Assembly (NCBI GenBank): GCA_037903475.1
Contig: JBAJFG010000314.1
Span: forward strand, 372,001-436,000
Reading direction: 5' to 3'
DNA from: Ancylostoma caninum
Taxonomy: Eukaryota; Nematoda; Chromadorea; Rhabditida; Ancylostomatidae
Length of the DNA: 64,000 nt
Shown here: piece by piece, positions 23,941-36,553 of the stretch
Layout: every line of letters begins with the position of its first letter
How positions within the stretch are numbered: the stretch's first letter is position 1
Notes under the pieces: generated by a model
Seen by the model: the letters and a program-made list of their open reading frames with translations, nothing else
Database searches by the model: none
Told to the model about the DNA's origin: nothing
Program-made: the position numbers and the translations under genes

Positions 23941-26900
23941 ATGCCTCCAAATGATCTGATGGGTGCAGAATCAAACGAGAGTGGAACATCAAGTCAAGAG
24001 ATCAACAATCCATCGCTTCCGTCCACTTCTACAGGCTTCCCGTCTATTTTCACTAATCAAGCACAGCTCAATGCTGCTCCGGCGACTGCTTTTAACCCCC
24101 CTCCATTCAACTGGGGTCCGCAAATACCAATGTTTCCATTCGGATACTCACCACTACTACATGGCTTGCCTTACAGCTTTCCAATGATAAACCCTTTTTT
24201 TCCATGGCTTCCCAGTCCGCCGTGGTCGACTGTACCATCTCCGAATAACATGGCTAATCCGATGCTGCCCTTCAATCCCTGGTTTCCAAGTGTGGATCCT
24301 AGCCGTCCTGGGCCGTCACCTTCTACCTCAGCTCTTCCCAACAACGTCAAACCTGATCTGAGCAAACCGCTGCAGAAGCCTTTTGCATCTGCACAATCGG
24401 CTTTCGTTCCGGTTGTACGTCAAGCGCCACCAGCTCCATCGACATCTGTGGTGTCAAATGTGTCATCGCAGCAGAAGAAGTGTACTCCTGTGGATGTGGT
24501 GCAGTCCACGAAGCCATGTACAAACCAGGTGCAGCAAACGATCCAAGTGCAGCAGAAGAACCAAGTGCAGCAGACGACCCAAGTGCAGCAGAAGAACCAA
24601 GTGCAGCAGACGACCCAAGTGCAGCAGACGACCCAGATGCAGCAGAAGAGTGGTGTTGTTCCATCTGAATCGGCTGAGACGGATCCATCTCTTTTACCAT
24701 TTAAGAAGAGACGATTCATTCCCATACAAGCGAAAGAGTTGAAACCAATTATCCTTAAAAAGACAGGTGAGCCACAGTGGAGTAGTATACCTTGCTAATG
24801 TGCAGTGATGATAAGTACGCTCCTAAGTATAATAACGTGTGAAAATAGTTTGAATAAGGAAGAGAGTGGGATGAGACGGACGGGTATATTTTTCATACTT
24901 CTTTTGAGGGAAGAACATATGGATGTTAAAATAACACTATTGCATGAACTTTATCCATCAAATTAATCTTCCTGGCTTTGATTTTGGTCGTTTTCTAACT
25001 TATTAAACTTATTTTAGAAGAAGAGAAGATATAATGCGAGCAGAAACATCACTTATCATAATTCCCGATTGGGGTTGATACTATTTTCGATGTTGCTGCC
25101 TATAAAGCTGTCAAAACTTTCTAGCTTACTTGAGGGGCTGATCACTCAGTCTCTGTAGTAATTTTGGTTTACCCTAAGACGCCGCTGCTTTGGTAGAGCA
25201 AAACTTTTTTTTAGCTTAATATTGCAGAGCACATTAAGAATTCTACTGTAATTTTCTTCCAGTTCTACCCCAACGACGCCTTCCTGGCATGCAGTTACCA
25301 TCCATTCATGCACCTACACACAATTTGATGGCGTCGGTTTCTGGGCCCATACAACCAACGACCATGTCCTGCAATCCGATCGCCGGTCCGTCAAGAGCAC
25401 CTGAAGCGTCATGTACAGCTCAAGTGCGAGACATGACGACCTTGCTTGCTGGACCATGCACTTCGAAGATCGAGGTCCCGCCGGCTTCGTCATCCCTACA
25501 ATGTGCCTCAGGACTTCCTTCTGTTTCGTCGCTCAACGTTCCACCATTATTGGTCCGCATGGATCCCCAAAGTGTGTGCCACCGCACAATTCGGCCGGGA
25601 CCAAATCCTCCTAGGTACTATCCATCGGTATGTTTTTTTTTTCGTTTGTAAATTGTTCCCGCTCTAAACCATGACCAGAATCTGTTTTCCAGGGTAAGAA
25701 AATTGGCCGCCCTCCTGGCACATATAAACGCATCGATCTTGGCTCAGCCTTAGGATCCTCTTCATCGAAAATCAAGTAAGTCTTTGGATATAACAATCAT
25801 TCATACCCATATTGCGCGGCTTCTCACTTTACATAATGTACTGACACTATACTGCACACTATCACTAAAGATGAAGTTAAAATAGTGTTTCTTCAATGTC
25901 CACTCAGTTCACGCGAAGTAATGACATGAGTTTGGGTCGAACCGTTCGAGAGCCAGAGCCACATTTGGTAGCACATGAAGAAGTTGAATTATCTCATTGC
26001 AGAGCGTTTGCAATGCTTCACTTGAAACGAAGCAAAATTGTTAAAAGTTGATCATCAGCCGTCTTTCCCGACATGCAAAGACATGCACATCCTCCAACAT
26101 ATGCAAGCAAATTTCCACCTTCGTTCGCCATTGTGGCTATAGTAGTATCTTCCTCCACTATATAGCATCCCTTCAGCAGCCAAAAAAAAAGTACGACCAC
26201 TTTGCCCTCTCTTGGCAACATAGGAGGGAGGGCCTCCTGCATGTATTCAAATATCCTTCTCCCCCCCCCCCCCCCCGCCATCACCCCTCTCTTTGAACCA
26301 AAAACCTTTGGTCACAGCGAAATGGGTTCCTTATCTCCCATCCTTCAGAAACTTAGTAGGAAGCAACTCTTGACTTCACTTGCTGACACAGCATCCTCCG
26401 GAAATGGACGAGATTCTCTCCTAAAACTATGTGGTCATGTAAAATTGTGTAAATTATGCCTTCAGAGGAACTACTCTCAACGATGTTTTGCGGAAAGAGA
26501 GCGAAGAAAGTAACGTTTCAAATGAAGTGGTGGATGTGGAAACTTTGACGGAAGAGAAGTGTGAATGGGGTTCTTGTCAACTTATCTTCTCCACTCAGAA
26601 GGTTGGTTCTATGTTCAAATATTCCAAGCCAGATTTTCATTCGAAAATTAGGTGAGCAGAAGCTTGTTGATGACTTTCTTGTATTTCTTCTCACATCTTT
26701 CATAACTTAATCAGTTCTTTAGGCCCTGGTGGATCACGTCTCCGAGTGTCATGTGAATATTTCCAATCGTGACTGGGTGTGCAGATGGAGAGGATGCGAC
26801 CGTACAGAACCATTTCGTGCGCTGTATATGCTTGTAGTTCATGTGCGAAAACATACCGGCGAAAAACCAAACGAGTGCACGGTACGTTGTTGTAGAGGAC

Positions 26901-29900
26901 ACCATTTGCTCCGCACTAATTTGCTTCTTAGTCAGAAAATTCCAGCATCCTGGTTGTAACAAGTCGTATAGCCGCCTCGAAAATTTGAAGACACATATGA
27001 GGACTCACACAGGCGAAAAGTACTGTTTTTTTTTTCGTGTTGAAAGATACAGTTAGTTGATTGCCACAAAAGTATGAGGTGAACTCACCATATTCAGACC
27101 GTATGCTTGCGAAATACCAGGATGTCCTAAGGCATTCAGCAATGCCAGTGACCGCGCAAAGCATCAGAACCGAACTCACTCAAATCTGGTACGTGTTGTT
27201 TTGAATATTTTTGATGTATTTTGCGTTGCTTCTGCTCTGTCGAAGTTCTCCCTATCAGGTAGTTGGAGGGTCTAGATGTAAAGTACAAATTTTTGCGAGC
27301 ACAAACACTAGTAGTTTGATTTCATTAAATTTTTACTTATTTATTTATTCACAAGCGTAAGGCAAAGTTCACGTAGATAAAATAGTTGAAGGTCAGTAAA
27401 TACAGTAAATTTGCTGCGGTACAAATAGCAAGAAATCGGCGTTTTCTCACAAGTACCATGTGAGTAAAATAGGTTGTTAAATTTTGCACTGCTCCTTACA
27501 GAAGCCGTACATCTGCTCTGTCGCACAATGTGGGAAAAGTTACACTGATCCTTCGTCATTGCGAAAGCATATTAAAACTGTGCATGGTGATGAAGCTTAC
27601 GAGAGGGCGAAGAAGAATAGGCCGCATAATGCCGGTGGAAGGCGTAAAGTAAGTCAGATTTATGTATTGATTACAATGGAGAATGCGCCATAAACAAGTG
27701 AAATGAAGAAAAATAGGAGGAGATGCTGGAAGTTCCGCTTTTTGGCTGCAAATATCTCCATTATTTTAGTGGGTGGTCCAATTCGTGACTGGGAGACAGG
27801 CTGTTTTTCTTCCTGAGTTGGGGAATCATTTTTCTTCTTAAATTAGTGAATTAGTCTCCCCCACCCCATATCCTTTTACATACATATGGACGCAAAGAGT
27901 GCTAGCTTTACCGGAGATCGGATGACCAACAAAAGGCGGGGTCCTTGGCAAACAAATTCGGATGTATAAAGTCATTCTCACCTCATTTGGTCCAACGTGC
28001 TTGAAGCTCATTTTCCTCCTTGAAGACTATTGAGAAGGATTAGCTTAGACTTTTTTAATGCAAAGTTGTTGCAGAAGTCCAGCACGATCATACGTTCCGT
28101 TCCACTCAATCTCCTCCAGATCGCCGCTTTTCAACAGGTTTGCCTTCTCCAACTTTTTGACGTTCAGTGTGCGCTTTCATTAGTTTGATTGCACGTTTCT
28201 GCAGCAAATGTCGCAAAACGGGGATGCGAAAGAGTTTGGGATGGAAACTGAAACAGCTTCGAGTGAGGATCAAGAGCGTATTGAAGAGAGCAATGTAAAC
28301 GAGGCGTCTACCACCTCTCCATGTTCCGAAGACTTCCACCTTGGTGAGAGTTTATAACTTCATTCCTGTTTCCTTTCAGCTGATTGAGCATTGCATTTCA
28401 GTTAATTGTGCAAATGGGGATGATAGAGGACGTGCGGTTTCCCAGGGATCCGCCGTCTCGGGAGCGGCTTCTGTTGCAGTGCCCAGTCCTGCCGGATCTT
28501 CTTCTTCATGCCATTCTGGTGGTACCGGCGCCTCAACTACATCTTCCGGAAGTCAGCAGCATTCTAGAGGCTTCTTTATCGATCAGATTCTCAGCGATGT
28601 GAGCAAGGCAACTAACTTCGCAGAACAGAAGCGCTGTAAGTTCTTAGAAATACTTATTATTCGACGCCTACTTCATTCTATCCTGTATTTACAGTGTTCC
28701 ATGCCGCAGTGAGACATCCAGATTTCCACTGGGATATGTTGTCCAACTATAATGTTCCCAATCTAGACGCGCTAATCAGCAGTGTACAGGAGAAAGGTCT
28801 ATCGCACACTTTTGAGGTAAATGGCCTTTGATCCACGAAATTTGGATTGGAAAATCTGGTGATAATACCCGTCACATTTTTAGCCTGACCGTTCCACCTC
28901 TTCTGACTCAAGCATTGAAGGCGCCTTCTACCCAGGAGGTTTGGCGAAACGAGCTTCCTGGGGAGCAGAAGCATGGAAGAAACACCAGAAGAAGGATGCA
29001 TGGTCACCAGAGAGTACTTCTCATGTCACTAGCATGTCCTCCAGTCTTACTAATACGGCGGTTTGTTCATTTTCAATTTTAATGATACTAGAAAAAGTGT
29101 TATTATGCATAAAACGACTAAAATATCATTCATCACAATGTCAGTTGAGTTGGATTTCAAACTTCAAAGTTTTTCCCTTGTCTTCTGGAGACACTGACCC
29201 CGGAAGTTTTTTTTTTTTCAAGACGAACTTTTTTTCGTTGAAAAAGCCTTCTACACCTCTTTTTCAGCTTTTTTTTCACTTCCCTCTTTAGCAAAATAAG
29301 TCACACTTTTGATGGAAGTGTGTAGGTAGTTCAATGTTCCGAAAAAAGCAAACAAGGCTGCCTAACTTTCTTTAAACCAGACATCTACCTCACTCCGTGA
29401 AACTTATGTTAGCTTGTTTTTGTATCTTTTTCGATTCCGTACTTCGACTAAGGGAGACTCCAGTAGTGCAGACGCGCCCGCACCCATCCCACGCCCTTCA
29501 TTTTAGCGCTGTGATTGACTGCGTATCCGCATGAAATCACTTTTTAAACTCTGCATTGATTCTGTAATGTGGTGCGTGCACATCCTGACTCGGACTGCTA
29601 GAGTCATTACTTACTGATTTTGTCGCATGCGTGAAATATGACCAAAGTTTGACTCAGTAGTTTGGACGTAGGATTTGCTACACTCATTAGCACTCTATAG
29701 ATGTGAGAGCGGTAACAGTGCAACTGCAGTAGCCTAACAGTTAGTCAGTGAATTGCTTTTTTTGTCCAGATGATGTAAACATGAATAGGTAATAATTCAC
29801 TCAAAAAAAAGGTTGTAACATTGCTTATTCAACGTTGTTTAGACCTATGCTGACGACGATGATGATTTGATCGATGACCCAGCGCCTCTGGATACGTTTG

Positions 29901-32361
29901 ATGACCTTTCCCATTCCGACTCACACGGAGATGTTGCTGTCGCCGTTCGTCACTCGTACCACCTTTCCGGTCGATTTTCGTGCGTCCAAGAGAAGTATAA
30001 GAGTAAGCTTCTTTCAATTCCTCTATTAGATTCCATATATGCAGCGTGTAATCCCTGAGTACAACAATTGCAGTGAGTATGTTAGATGATGGACAGTTCT
30101 GTGAAGAGGGTGGTGGTGTTCTTCTCAGTGATGCAGTTCACGGACCCAGTGTGGATGAGGATTGTGCAATCACCGAGGAAATGCTGAATTTTGAAACGGT
30201 AGCTCTTCATTTGTTTTATTTCTACAACGACATCATTTAATTATACAATATTGTTAAAGGAATTACCTCATTCATCATCACGAATATCGATAACTGGGCG
30301 TTGCTCGATGGCAAGCGACTGTAGCTCTACCCTGAGTTCTCAGGCTCATTATGTGCACGGGTCATACACCAGCATTGACTCGCAAATGTTATCGGATGCG
30401 AACAATTTGGAACCGAATGCGCTCAATCCTGACTACGGACATTATCCCCAGACAGATGCAAATGACGAATTTGGTATCTTCATTTTAAGCACTCTTTGTA
30501 CAGTAGTGAATGCTGCTAAATCAGTGCTTCATTCAGTGCCACGCGTCTCTCCTCCTCTCGTGCCTCATTTCGAGCAGAGCTTTATGCCTATGGAGCATTT
30601 GTCAGAAGCACGTGAGAACTCCCCGGTTTCTGCACTGGTCCTCTCAACCGATCCTCATTCCGAAGTGGAGTACACCCGTCGCCACATGCAAGTGGCGCAT
30701 CACATCGCTGATGAAGGCCTGATGGTAAGTTGAGCTTTCGACATTGTCGGGACGCGGGTTACGTGGTTGCTTTTCAAGTGTACAGTCCATGTCAAAAAGA
30801 TAGACGGATTACTCTATATCGTCGCGGCAGCAAGGTCGTCGCGGGACCTACTCAGCCCTCTCACTTGGAGCATGCTCTCCCCGCATCCGTTGCTCAGGTT
30901 CCACCGCATTACTGTAGTCACAGGACCCGTCTATCTTTTTTTTGAGAAGGACTGTAGCTATCGTCTTAGCAGTATTTTTCTCCAAAGCATTTTTGTGAAC
31001 ATACTTACTTTAGCTTTGACATCCTTTAAGAGTTTATATTCATGAAACTGGAATGATGTTAGAATGAAAGAGTAGTGTGCCAAAGTCTTTCTTAACAGGT
31101 GTAAGGTCATTGTATTGTGGGCGAAGTGCCGTTCCTTTGTGGTTGCAGCAAGGAAACGTCTGTTGTGTGATGGTCTAGTAGTGACAGTAGAATTTGAATT
31201 TCCATCACGTACATTATGATTTCGTTTGTTACTTTGTTACACTGTTGATCTTTCCTCAGTAACCATCTGATATTTTTAACGTTATTTTGCACAAATTATT
31301 ATAAAGTCTGTCCGAAACGACGAGTCCGCCCACGCACGCGGGATCAAGAGGCGGCGCGGCTGAGACGTATGCTGTTAGGTGCCACGTCGTCCACGTCACA
31401 GCCAAATCATTGTGAAGATAACGATGAAACGTAATACGCAGATTAAAGATGATGACGTGGAGTGCTGGTCAGCGTGGCAGCCTCTGGATCCCCGCGTGAG
31501 TGGGCGGACTCGTCGTTTCGGACAGACTCTACACACTGTTTATTCACACAATTTTCTTTCATCAGTCAGAAACAATCAAAATTTGGGTAGTCTTCGAAGA
31601 ATGGTTCCAAAAAGGCCTCTCTAATGTTGCTGTTCTCACCCAAAAACAGAAGCTTACTTGGATGGGTTTTCTATTTCATTTTTCTGAAAGGTGTTTGATG
31701 TCGCTGTTCTTTTTCTGTTGCTTTATACCTATCGAACAGCCGTATCCTAATGTATTATATTATTAGATGAACGAGCGCCTACCTCCGCCTGAACGTCTAC
31801 TTTATCGTCCTGGCATGGATATCCTAAATGCTGGCGTTGTCGTTCAAGCACACGGACATTGCGAGCCAGTTTGGTACACTCAGGGGGAGCAATACAATAT
31901 TTACAACGAAGCAGAGGTGGGGTTACTATCGTTTGCATCCATGCATTTATTTCCTCAGGATGTGGTACCGTATACGGCTTACAGACGATTGGTGCTGTTC
32001 CTGAGGAAGCGCCTGTGACATCCACTGATGAACTGAGTGAAGCTGCAGGGGGAACAACGTTGCTGACCGATGATTTTGATGCCGTCAGAGATATTCCAGT
32101 AAGTAGTTTCATCAAAAATAAACTGAAAAAAAAATCAAAGTCATATTGTACTGGCTGTTATACAGTTCCAAACATTGATTTCTCATTTATGTTTTTTCTC
32201 GTGCTAATGATGATGTTCATGTTTGTTTTTTCAAGGATTTTAACCTTGACCACGATAATTTCATCCGTGATTATCTCGATGAGGAAGCACTATCGCTGTC
32301 TATGAAAAATCTCAACGTTGTGTGCCGTGAGCACGACCCCCAGCTTCCGTTGGAGAAGTAA
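23941..32361 (+). CDS. tra-1: TRA-1, GLI-family five-zinc-finger sex-determination factor
   Basis: Hand-built model: join(23941..24766, 25263..25627, 25693..25775, 26466..26601, 26723..26881, 26946..27019, 27098..27188, 27502..27648, 28205..28343, 28402..28635, 28695..28816, 28884..29060, 29843..30002, 30074..30198, 30260..30473, 30537..30724, 31767..31916, 31985..32098, 32236..32361). It has 19 exons, 3630 bases and 1209 residues, with phases agreeing at every junction. The start follows a TTTTCTGCAG acceptor by 12 bases. Residues 1-275 are Pro-rich with a Gln-rich hexapeptide array (196-237). [12 protein letters not shown] (about 398-409) resembles an AT-hook. Fingers 1-5 lie at 457-480, 490-514, 522-544, 552-575 and 583-606. 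GLI hallmarks include [35 protein letters not shown] and [10 protein letters not shown]. An acidic stretch (DDDDDLIDD) follows in exon 13. C. elegans TRA-1 is of similar length. In that species it is the terminal nuclear regulator of sexual fate and is controlled by FEM/CUL-2 degradation. Exons 15/16 (an in-frame 63-base intron) and the 31916 donor are the least certain joins. Confidence 0.93.
24526..24651 (+). repeat. 18-bp coding minisatellite in tra-1 exon 1
   Basis: Seven tandem 18-bp units encode Q(V/M)QQ followed by TI, KN, TT, KN, TT, TT and KS in order. The array is in frame, so copy-number change by whole units would not disturb the protein. Units alternate between two types, which suggests amplification of a 36-bp pair. 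Confidence 0.95.
26261..26276. repeat. Poly(C)/poly(G) tract in tra-1 intron 3
   Basis: Sixteen consecutive C on the coding strand (G on the template strand) within the 690-base third intron. Long G tracts of this kind form G-quadruplexes. In C. elegans they are deleted in the absence of the DOG-1 helicase. Confidence 0.95.
27770..27778 (+). promoter_or_regulatory. Exact GLI/TRA-1-type nonamer in tra-1 intron 8
   Basis: TGGGTGGTC preceded by TATTTTAG, in the 556-base intron just after the zinc-finger exons. It is a second exact core at the locus and could mediate autoregulation. This is inference from the motif only. Confidence 0.4.
30783..30954. mobile_element. Tc1-type MITE in tra-1 intron 16
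   Basis: A 172-bp foldback bordered by TA on both sides. The ends CAGTCCATGTCAAAAAGATA and the complement of the right end resemble the Tc1 terminus (CAGT...CAAAAAGATA). It is the same family as 37248-37425. Confidence 0.75.
31304..31529. mobile_element. TA-flanked MITE with near-perfect inverted arms in tra-1 intron 16
   Basis: A 226-bp element with AGTCTGTCCGAAACGACGAG at the left and its exact complement at the right. The arms continue for about 39 bp with two mismatches and are bordered by TA (31302-31303 and 31530-31531). The good arm identity suggests a fairly recent insertion into the longest tra-1 intron. Confidence 0.8.
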
Positions 32362-33531
32362 TTCTGCATCCATTCTTATTTTTATCGTCGAATTCCTTTT
32401 TCATTTCTCTGGTTTTCGTTAACAACGATCCTTACATGTACTCTCTCACTAATGTCCAGATGCGCTTTACTAGAAGTTCTCACCTTTATTCTGCAATATA
32501 ACCATTTATTTTGCGTTTTTTTTTCTCTGCGTGTTTGACACGCCTTTTCTATGTGTACAGTTATGATAGAGAAGTGGCTTATGGGCCTCGATCGTTGTAG
32601 ACTCGGCTTTCGTAAGTTTCTCTAGTGTCATTACTGTATTATGTGTGAATTCTATAGGAAGGGATTTTTTGTCCGTTCATCCAACACTTTGACCATTTCA
32701 TTAGTGAAGATCATTCACCATTTTATAAGCAAATCTTTCTATCTTGCCATATTCGCATATCGTCACGGTGTTGCTTCGTCACTTCCTGTTAATTGCTGTA
32801 GCTCCGACTGAATGGGTACCAAATACGTTGTAGGGAATAATTTGTGTCGACTGTGCGAGTACCAGCAGCAACCTGTGCCTTACCTGCATAGGTGGTCAGC
32901 GGCTGTGTTTCCGTGGACTGAAAGTCTGGAAGCATGGGTTCCTTTTGCATTTGTCGCCTTATTCCTCTTTATTTTTCGGTTCTTTTCATGGCATGTGAGC
33001 ATCTCTCGGTTGGTTAACATGTCTGTAAGCATGGCTTATTCCCAGTTTAAATTAACTCCTTTTCTCGAAGATAGTATAATAGTATTGGATGTACTACCAT
33101 TAAGCTTTATATCTCATAATTGGGAAGGAATGTTCGCACATGCAGTACTATTCTCTTCAATACTAACCATTTCAAACAAAGAAAACTTTCTCAAAGAAAT
33201 GCAGGGTGCGAACAATTCGTCCTATTGCTTTTTGGAACTTGAAGACTAGATTACCGGTTGAATTTGTCTGTAGATGTGTATGACAATTTTTTTCAAAATT
33301 TTTATGCTGTCCATTCGCTCAAAGTGAATAATAAACCGTTGAAGCCTCTTGAGTTTCGAGCAGGCCAGATTATTATGATATTGTTTTTTTTTCGGTCACT
33401 GATGAAGCTATTGTCAAGAATCCAACCTGAACAGGCTGTACCGAATGGTTGCCCTGTAACCATGAGGTTATTTTCTAATCAGTAAGTCGACCTTTTCTTT
33501 CGATGGATTCCCTAACGTCTTTTAAATTCCT
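32362..33531. other. tra-1 3' flank, AT-rich, no gene
   Basis: An open frame at 32812-33249 has no splice signals or recognisable domain and is probably 3' untranslated or intergenic DNA. Possible polyadenylation signals occur near 33330 (AATAATAAA) and 33603 (AATAAATAAA), the latter inside the adjacent MITE. Confidence 0.45.
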
Positions 33532-33797
33532 AGGGTGCCCGACGCAGGAGGGGGGGGCATCCCCGGGGAAGGGTCACCGAATTTTCGAGAACAACCTGCA
33601 GAATAAATAAAAACGTTGTGTTGTGTATTTCTAACACATTTTATTACTACTTCTAAAATAATTTTTATAAACTGTTTGATATTATGGTTCATGTTTTTCA
33701 TTATTTTTAGTTTCCATCCAATCCCCTAAGTGACGGAAACCCCACTCTCCCGCACGCCTCCCCCCCTCCCTCCCTCGCATTCCTGCGTCCGCCACTT
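33532..33797 (-). mobile_element. GTGGCGGACGCAG-family hAT-type MITE (inverted, degenerate)
   Basis: The right end CCTGCGTCCGCCACT and the degenerate left end TGCCCGACGCAGG form the same termini as the intact copy at 50284-50551. G-rich and C-rich subterminal blocks and an AT-rich centre are conserved. The 8-bp duplication is no longer visible. Confidence 0.65.
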
Positions 33798-35640
33798 GTG
33801 CCGCTGGATGTTCTCTCACCTCTCCTTTATAATGGGCTGCAATTTGTGATGGGTGGTTTTTCTCGAACGAAAATCTGCCACATCCTGTTCCTGGCGTAGC
33901 AGAAAATATGGAGGAGCCGCTCTTCGCTAGGTATGATGTGAACAAAGAAGAATTCTAGATGTGCTGCTCTATAGCGGATAGCGTATGGTAAGCCGTAGCA
34001 GTTGTGGAAGATACGTCACCTCTGGACGAATTTACGGCGTCCACGAAGGAAATTACTTCTTGAACATTTGGAAAATCCGGTGTTGGTTTTCGAAACTTAC
34101 AACATGATCGATCAAACTGAAAGGTTAGAAACGGTTATTAAAATGTCGCAACATCTGGTTATCGCGATTGTTCGTAATGCGCTTATCTTCAACAGAACAA
34201 GGAAGCAACACCTCTGACGTCCCTTATCACACATCACGAACAAAATAATGATTGTTATAGAAGTAGCGGCAGGAAGATGAGGCGGCTAGACTCCAAATGT
34301 GTTCTGTAGCGGAAATTTACCGCAAAATTCCTGTACAGATAATTTGTCCTCCCAAATGTACTGGAAAAAGAGAGAATGCTATATTTTCAAACGAAAAGCT
34401 TTATAGCTAAAGATAAGCTGGGAGTTATTAAATTACAACACCTCAGTTATCAGTGAGCGCATGTCAGCCAAAACTATACTACATGACAGCTCTAACGATA
34501 GCCGGCAGATGTCACGCTCTATCTTTCTTCATGACCGCTACCCGGAAATTAACATGTGCAAGAGAAGGAAAGAAAGATTCTCCTTGAATTCGTGCTTATA
34601 TCGTCGTTTAAATTTTTTTTGTAACTAAAGCCTAGTGTCTTTGGCGCACGCTTGCGGTGTACACAAATAAATACATGAAGTTAATAAGCTTGGGTTGTCG
34701 CTTCAAGTACTTAAGCGTACACAGTATCATCGTAGAATTTCTACAGAATAAACCCGCAAGACTGTCTCCAACAAGATCTCGTGTTTCGAACGATGGTATC
34801 CATTTTGGACCTAAGATTTTCTGATGTACATATATCTATCAGAAGAAAAAAAAAGAATTTCTAGCTATGTAATGTTGATAGTTGTTGGGATTATTACATA
34901 CCATGTTTTGATTGATAAAACACTTTTCGCATCCCGCATTAAAATTCAAGTGTTCTGTCATTCTAAGCAAGAACAGTATATTAGTTTGTTGCGAAATTAA
35001 TTACCGAAATGGACCCTTCAGTTCAAAGTGTTGTACGTAACTCGGCCCAAACACCACCTTTTCCATGAGTTCAGCAACTGTTCAATTAGGACTTCACTCC
35101 TCTACATCATAAAATGAGATCACAAGAATTCGTAAACTTTTGAAAGGTGATTTTAGCATGCTCTAGATCTGCTGCTGTCTAGGCAATCTGCTCCTGTCGC
35201 AGGAATCTATCTGGAGCATAGAAAAATGAAATACAGTAGCTTAATGGTCTGAAGAATAAGGGCATTGAGCGAGAACCTCGATGCTTCACTGCATCAGCTT
35301 TTGCCGGGTGAGTTTTGGAATGTGTGGTTTAACGCTACCCTGGATCAGGGGAAAACCAGCTTTTGTTCACCACTGCCGACTACATCTATAGCAGATTTGC
35401 GGATCTCAACTCAAAACTACAATGCTAGAACTCTGCTGTCAACGACTGACTAGGCTATAGAAGTGTGCAATCAATCCCACCTTTACAGCACCACCAAACT
35501 CCTGACACAACCTCCCTGGAGAGAAAATCTGGCTTGAGAAATCTTAGAAGTGGAAAATCGTTTCCACCCATATCCATTCGCATTATCTTATCGTACAGAA
35601 ACTGAGCTTCATGTACAGTAATTACATGGTCTAGAAATCA
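33798..35640. other. Intergenic, nothing recognised
   Basis: I found no gene or RNA model. The segment ending ACACAAATAAATACATG near 34665 resembles other short AT tails in the window. Frames at 34002-34217 and 35265-35453 lack support. Confidence 0.4.
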
Positions 35641-35649
35641 GTCGTTTCG

Positions 35650-36264
35650 GACAAAAAAAATTAAGTTAGAAAAGATGTCACGCCAGGTAAGACGTTGGTC
35701 ATCAGTCAGATCGTGTGGTGCTCACGTCCGCACTTTTCTTACCCTTTTCCTGTTGGTTGAAGTCAGATATATTGAAACTGCAGTGTAGTGAGCTTCCACC
35801 CCTGCTCTCATCATCCGAGTGGTAAGTTCCGGTTTAGATTTCACGGTTGTCCTGGACGCCTGATCGTCTAGCGACATCCCAAGACCACTACCATGGTTGC
35901 ACTGGAGTTTAAAATCGTAGGAAGAAAACTTCTCGAACTTCTAGCTCGCTGTCCGTTTGGAAGGCGATTCCGTGCGAAAAAAAACACGCAAGATCACCGC
36001 ATATCTCTGACGAAGAGTGATCGAGTTTGAAGTCATCAACCATAATCACCCGAAAATCGCTTCAGCTCATCATTTGTTGGCGACTTCATAAAAATCCTCA
36101 GGAAGGAGCTAGCCAGAATGTTCAAGCAGCATTTGAAATATGAGGAAAACTTCTGCAAGAGTGCTGCACATGCTGGGCTGAAGTTGCTCAAATTGGACAG
36201 AAGAAATAATTTTAGTTAGGTATACTCCGAAACGGCAATTATTTTCGCATTCGCAACAACCTAA
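35650..36264 (-). pseudogene. Mariner remnant, 5' part, reversed
   Basis: Read on the minus strand it starts with TTAGGTTGTTGCGAATGCG (complement of bases ending 36263, next to TA) and passes through the 5' leader shared with the 47920 and 59750 copies. It shows decayed helix-turn-helix coding, including a HDLTDDQ-like segment near 35690-35720. It carries frameshifts and stops, and the catalytic half is missing. Confidence 0.7.
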
Positions 36265-36553
36265 TACATAGGAGATACAAAACAACTGGTCCATCGTTCT
36301 CTCCAGTGAAATTACAAAAACTTGGTTGAATGAAGTCAAATAGTGTCGCTATGACCTCTACGAGCGAACTTTGGTGATGGAGACAGAAATTCGAAAAAGA
36401 AAAACATTGTCTGGATATGGTGTGAAGTTGCATAATAACAATGAAAATTCCTCAACGTTTCTTATCCCTTTCGAACGCGAGAATGAAAACGTCATTGTGT
36501 GAGATTACGCTGAGAAAAGACGCCTTACTGCTTATCATGAGCCATTGGAGCTT

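Noticed and set aside
24347..24742. Four overlapping frames opposite or beside tra-1 exon 1
   Set aside because: Shadow frames created by the 18-bp repeat (poly-Ala/Ser and poly-Cys/Arg translations).
32812..33249. 145-residue open frame downstream of tra-1
   Set aside because: Aromatic-rich, AT-driven translation without domain, splice signals or start context. More likely 3' flank.
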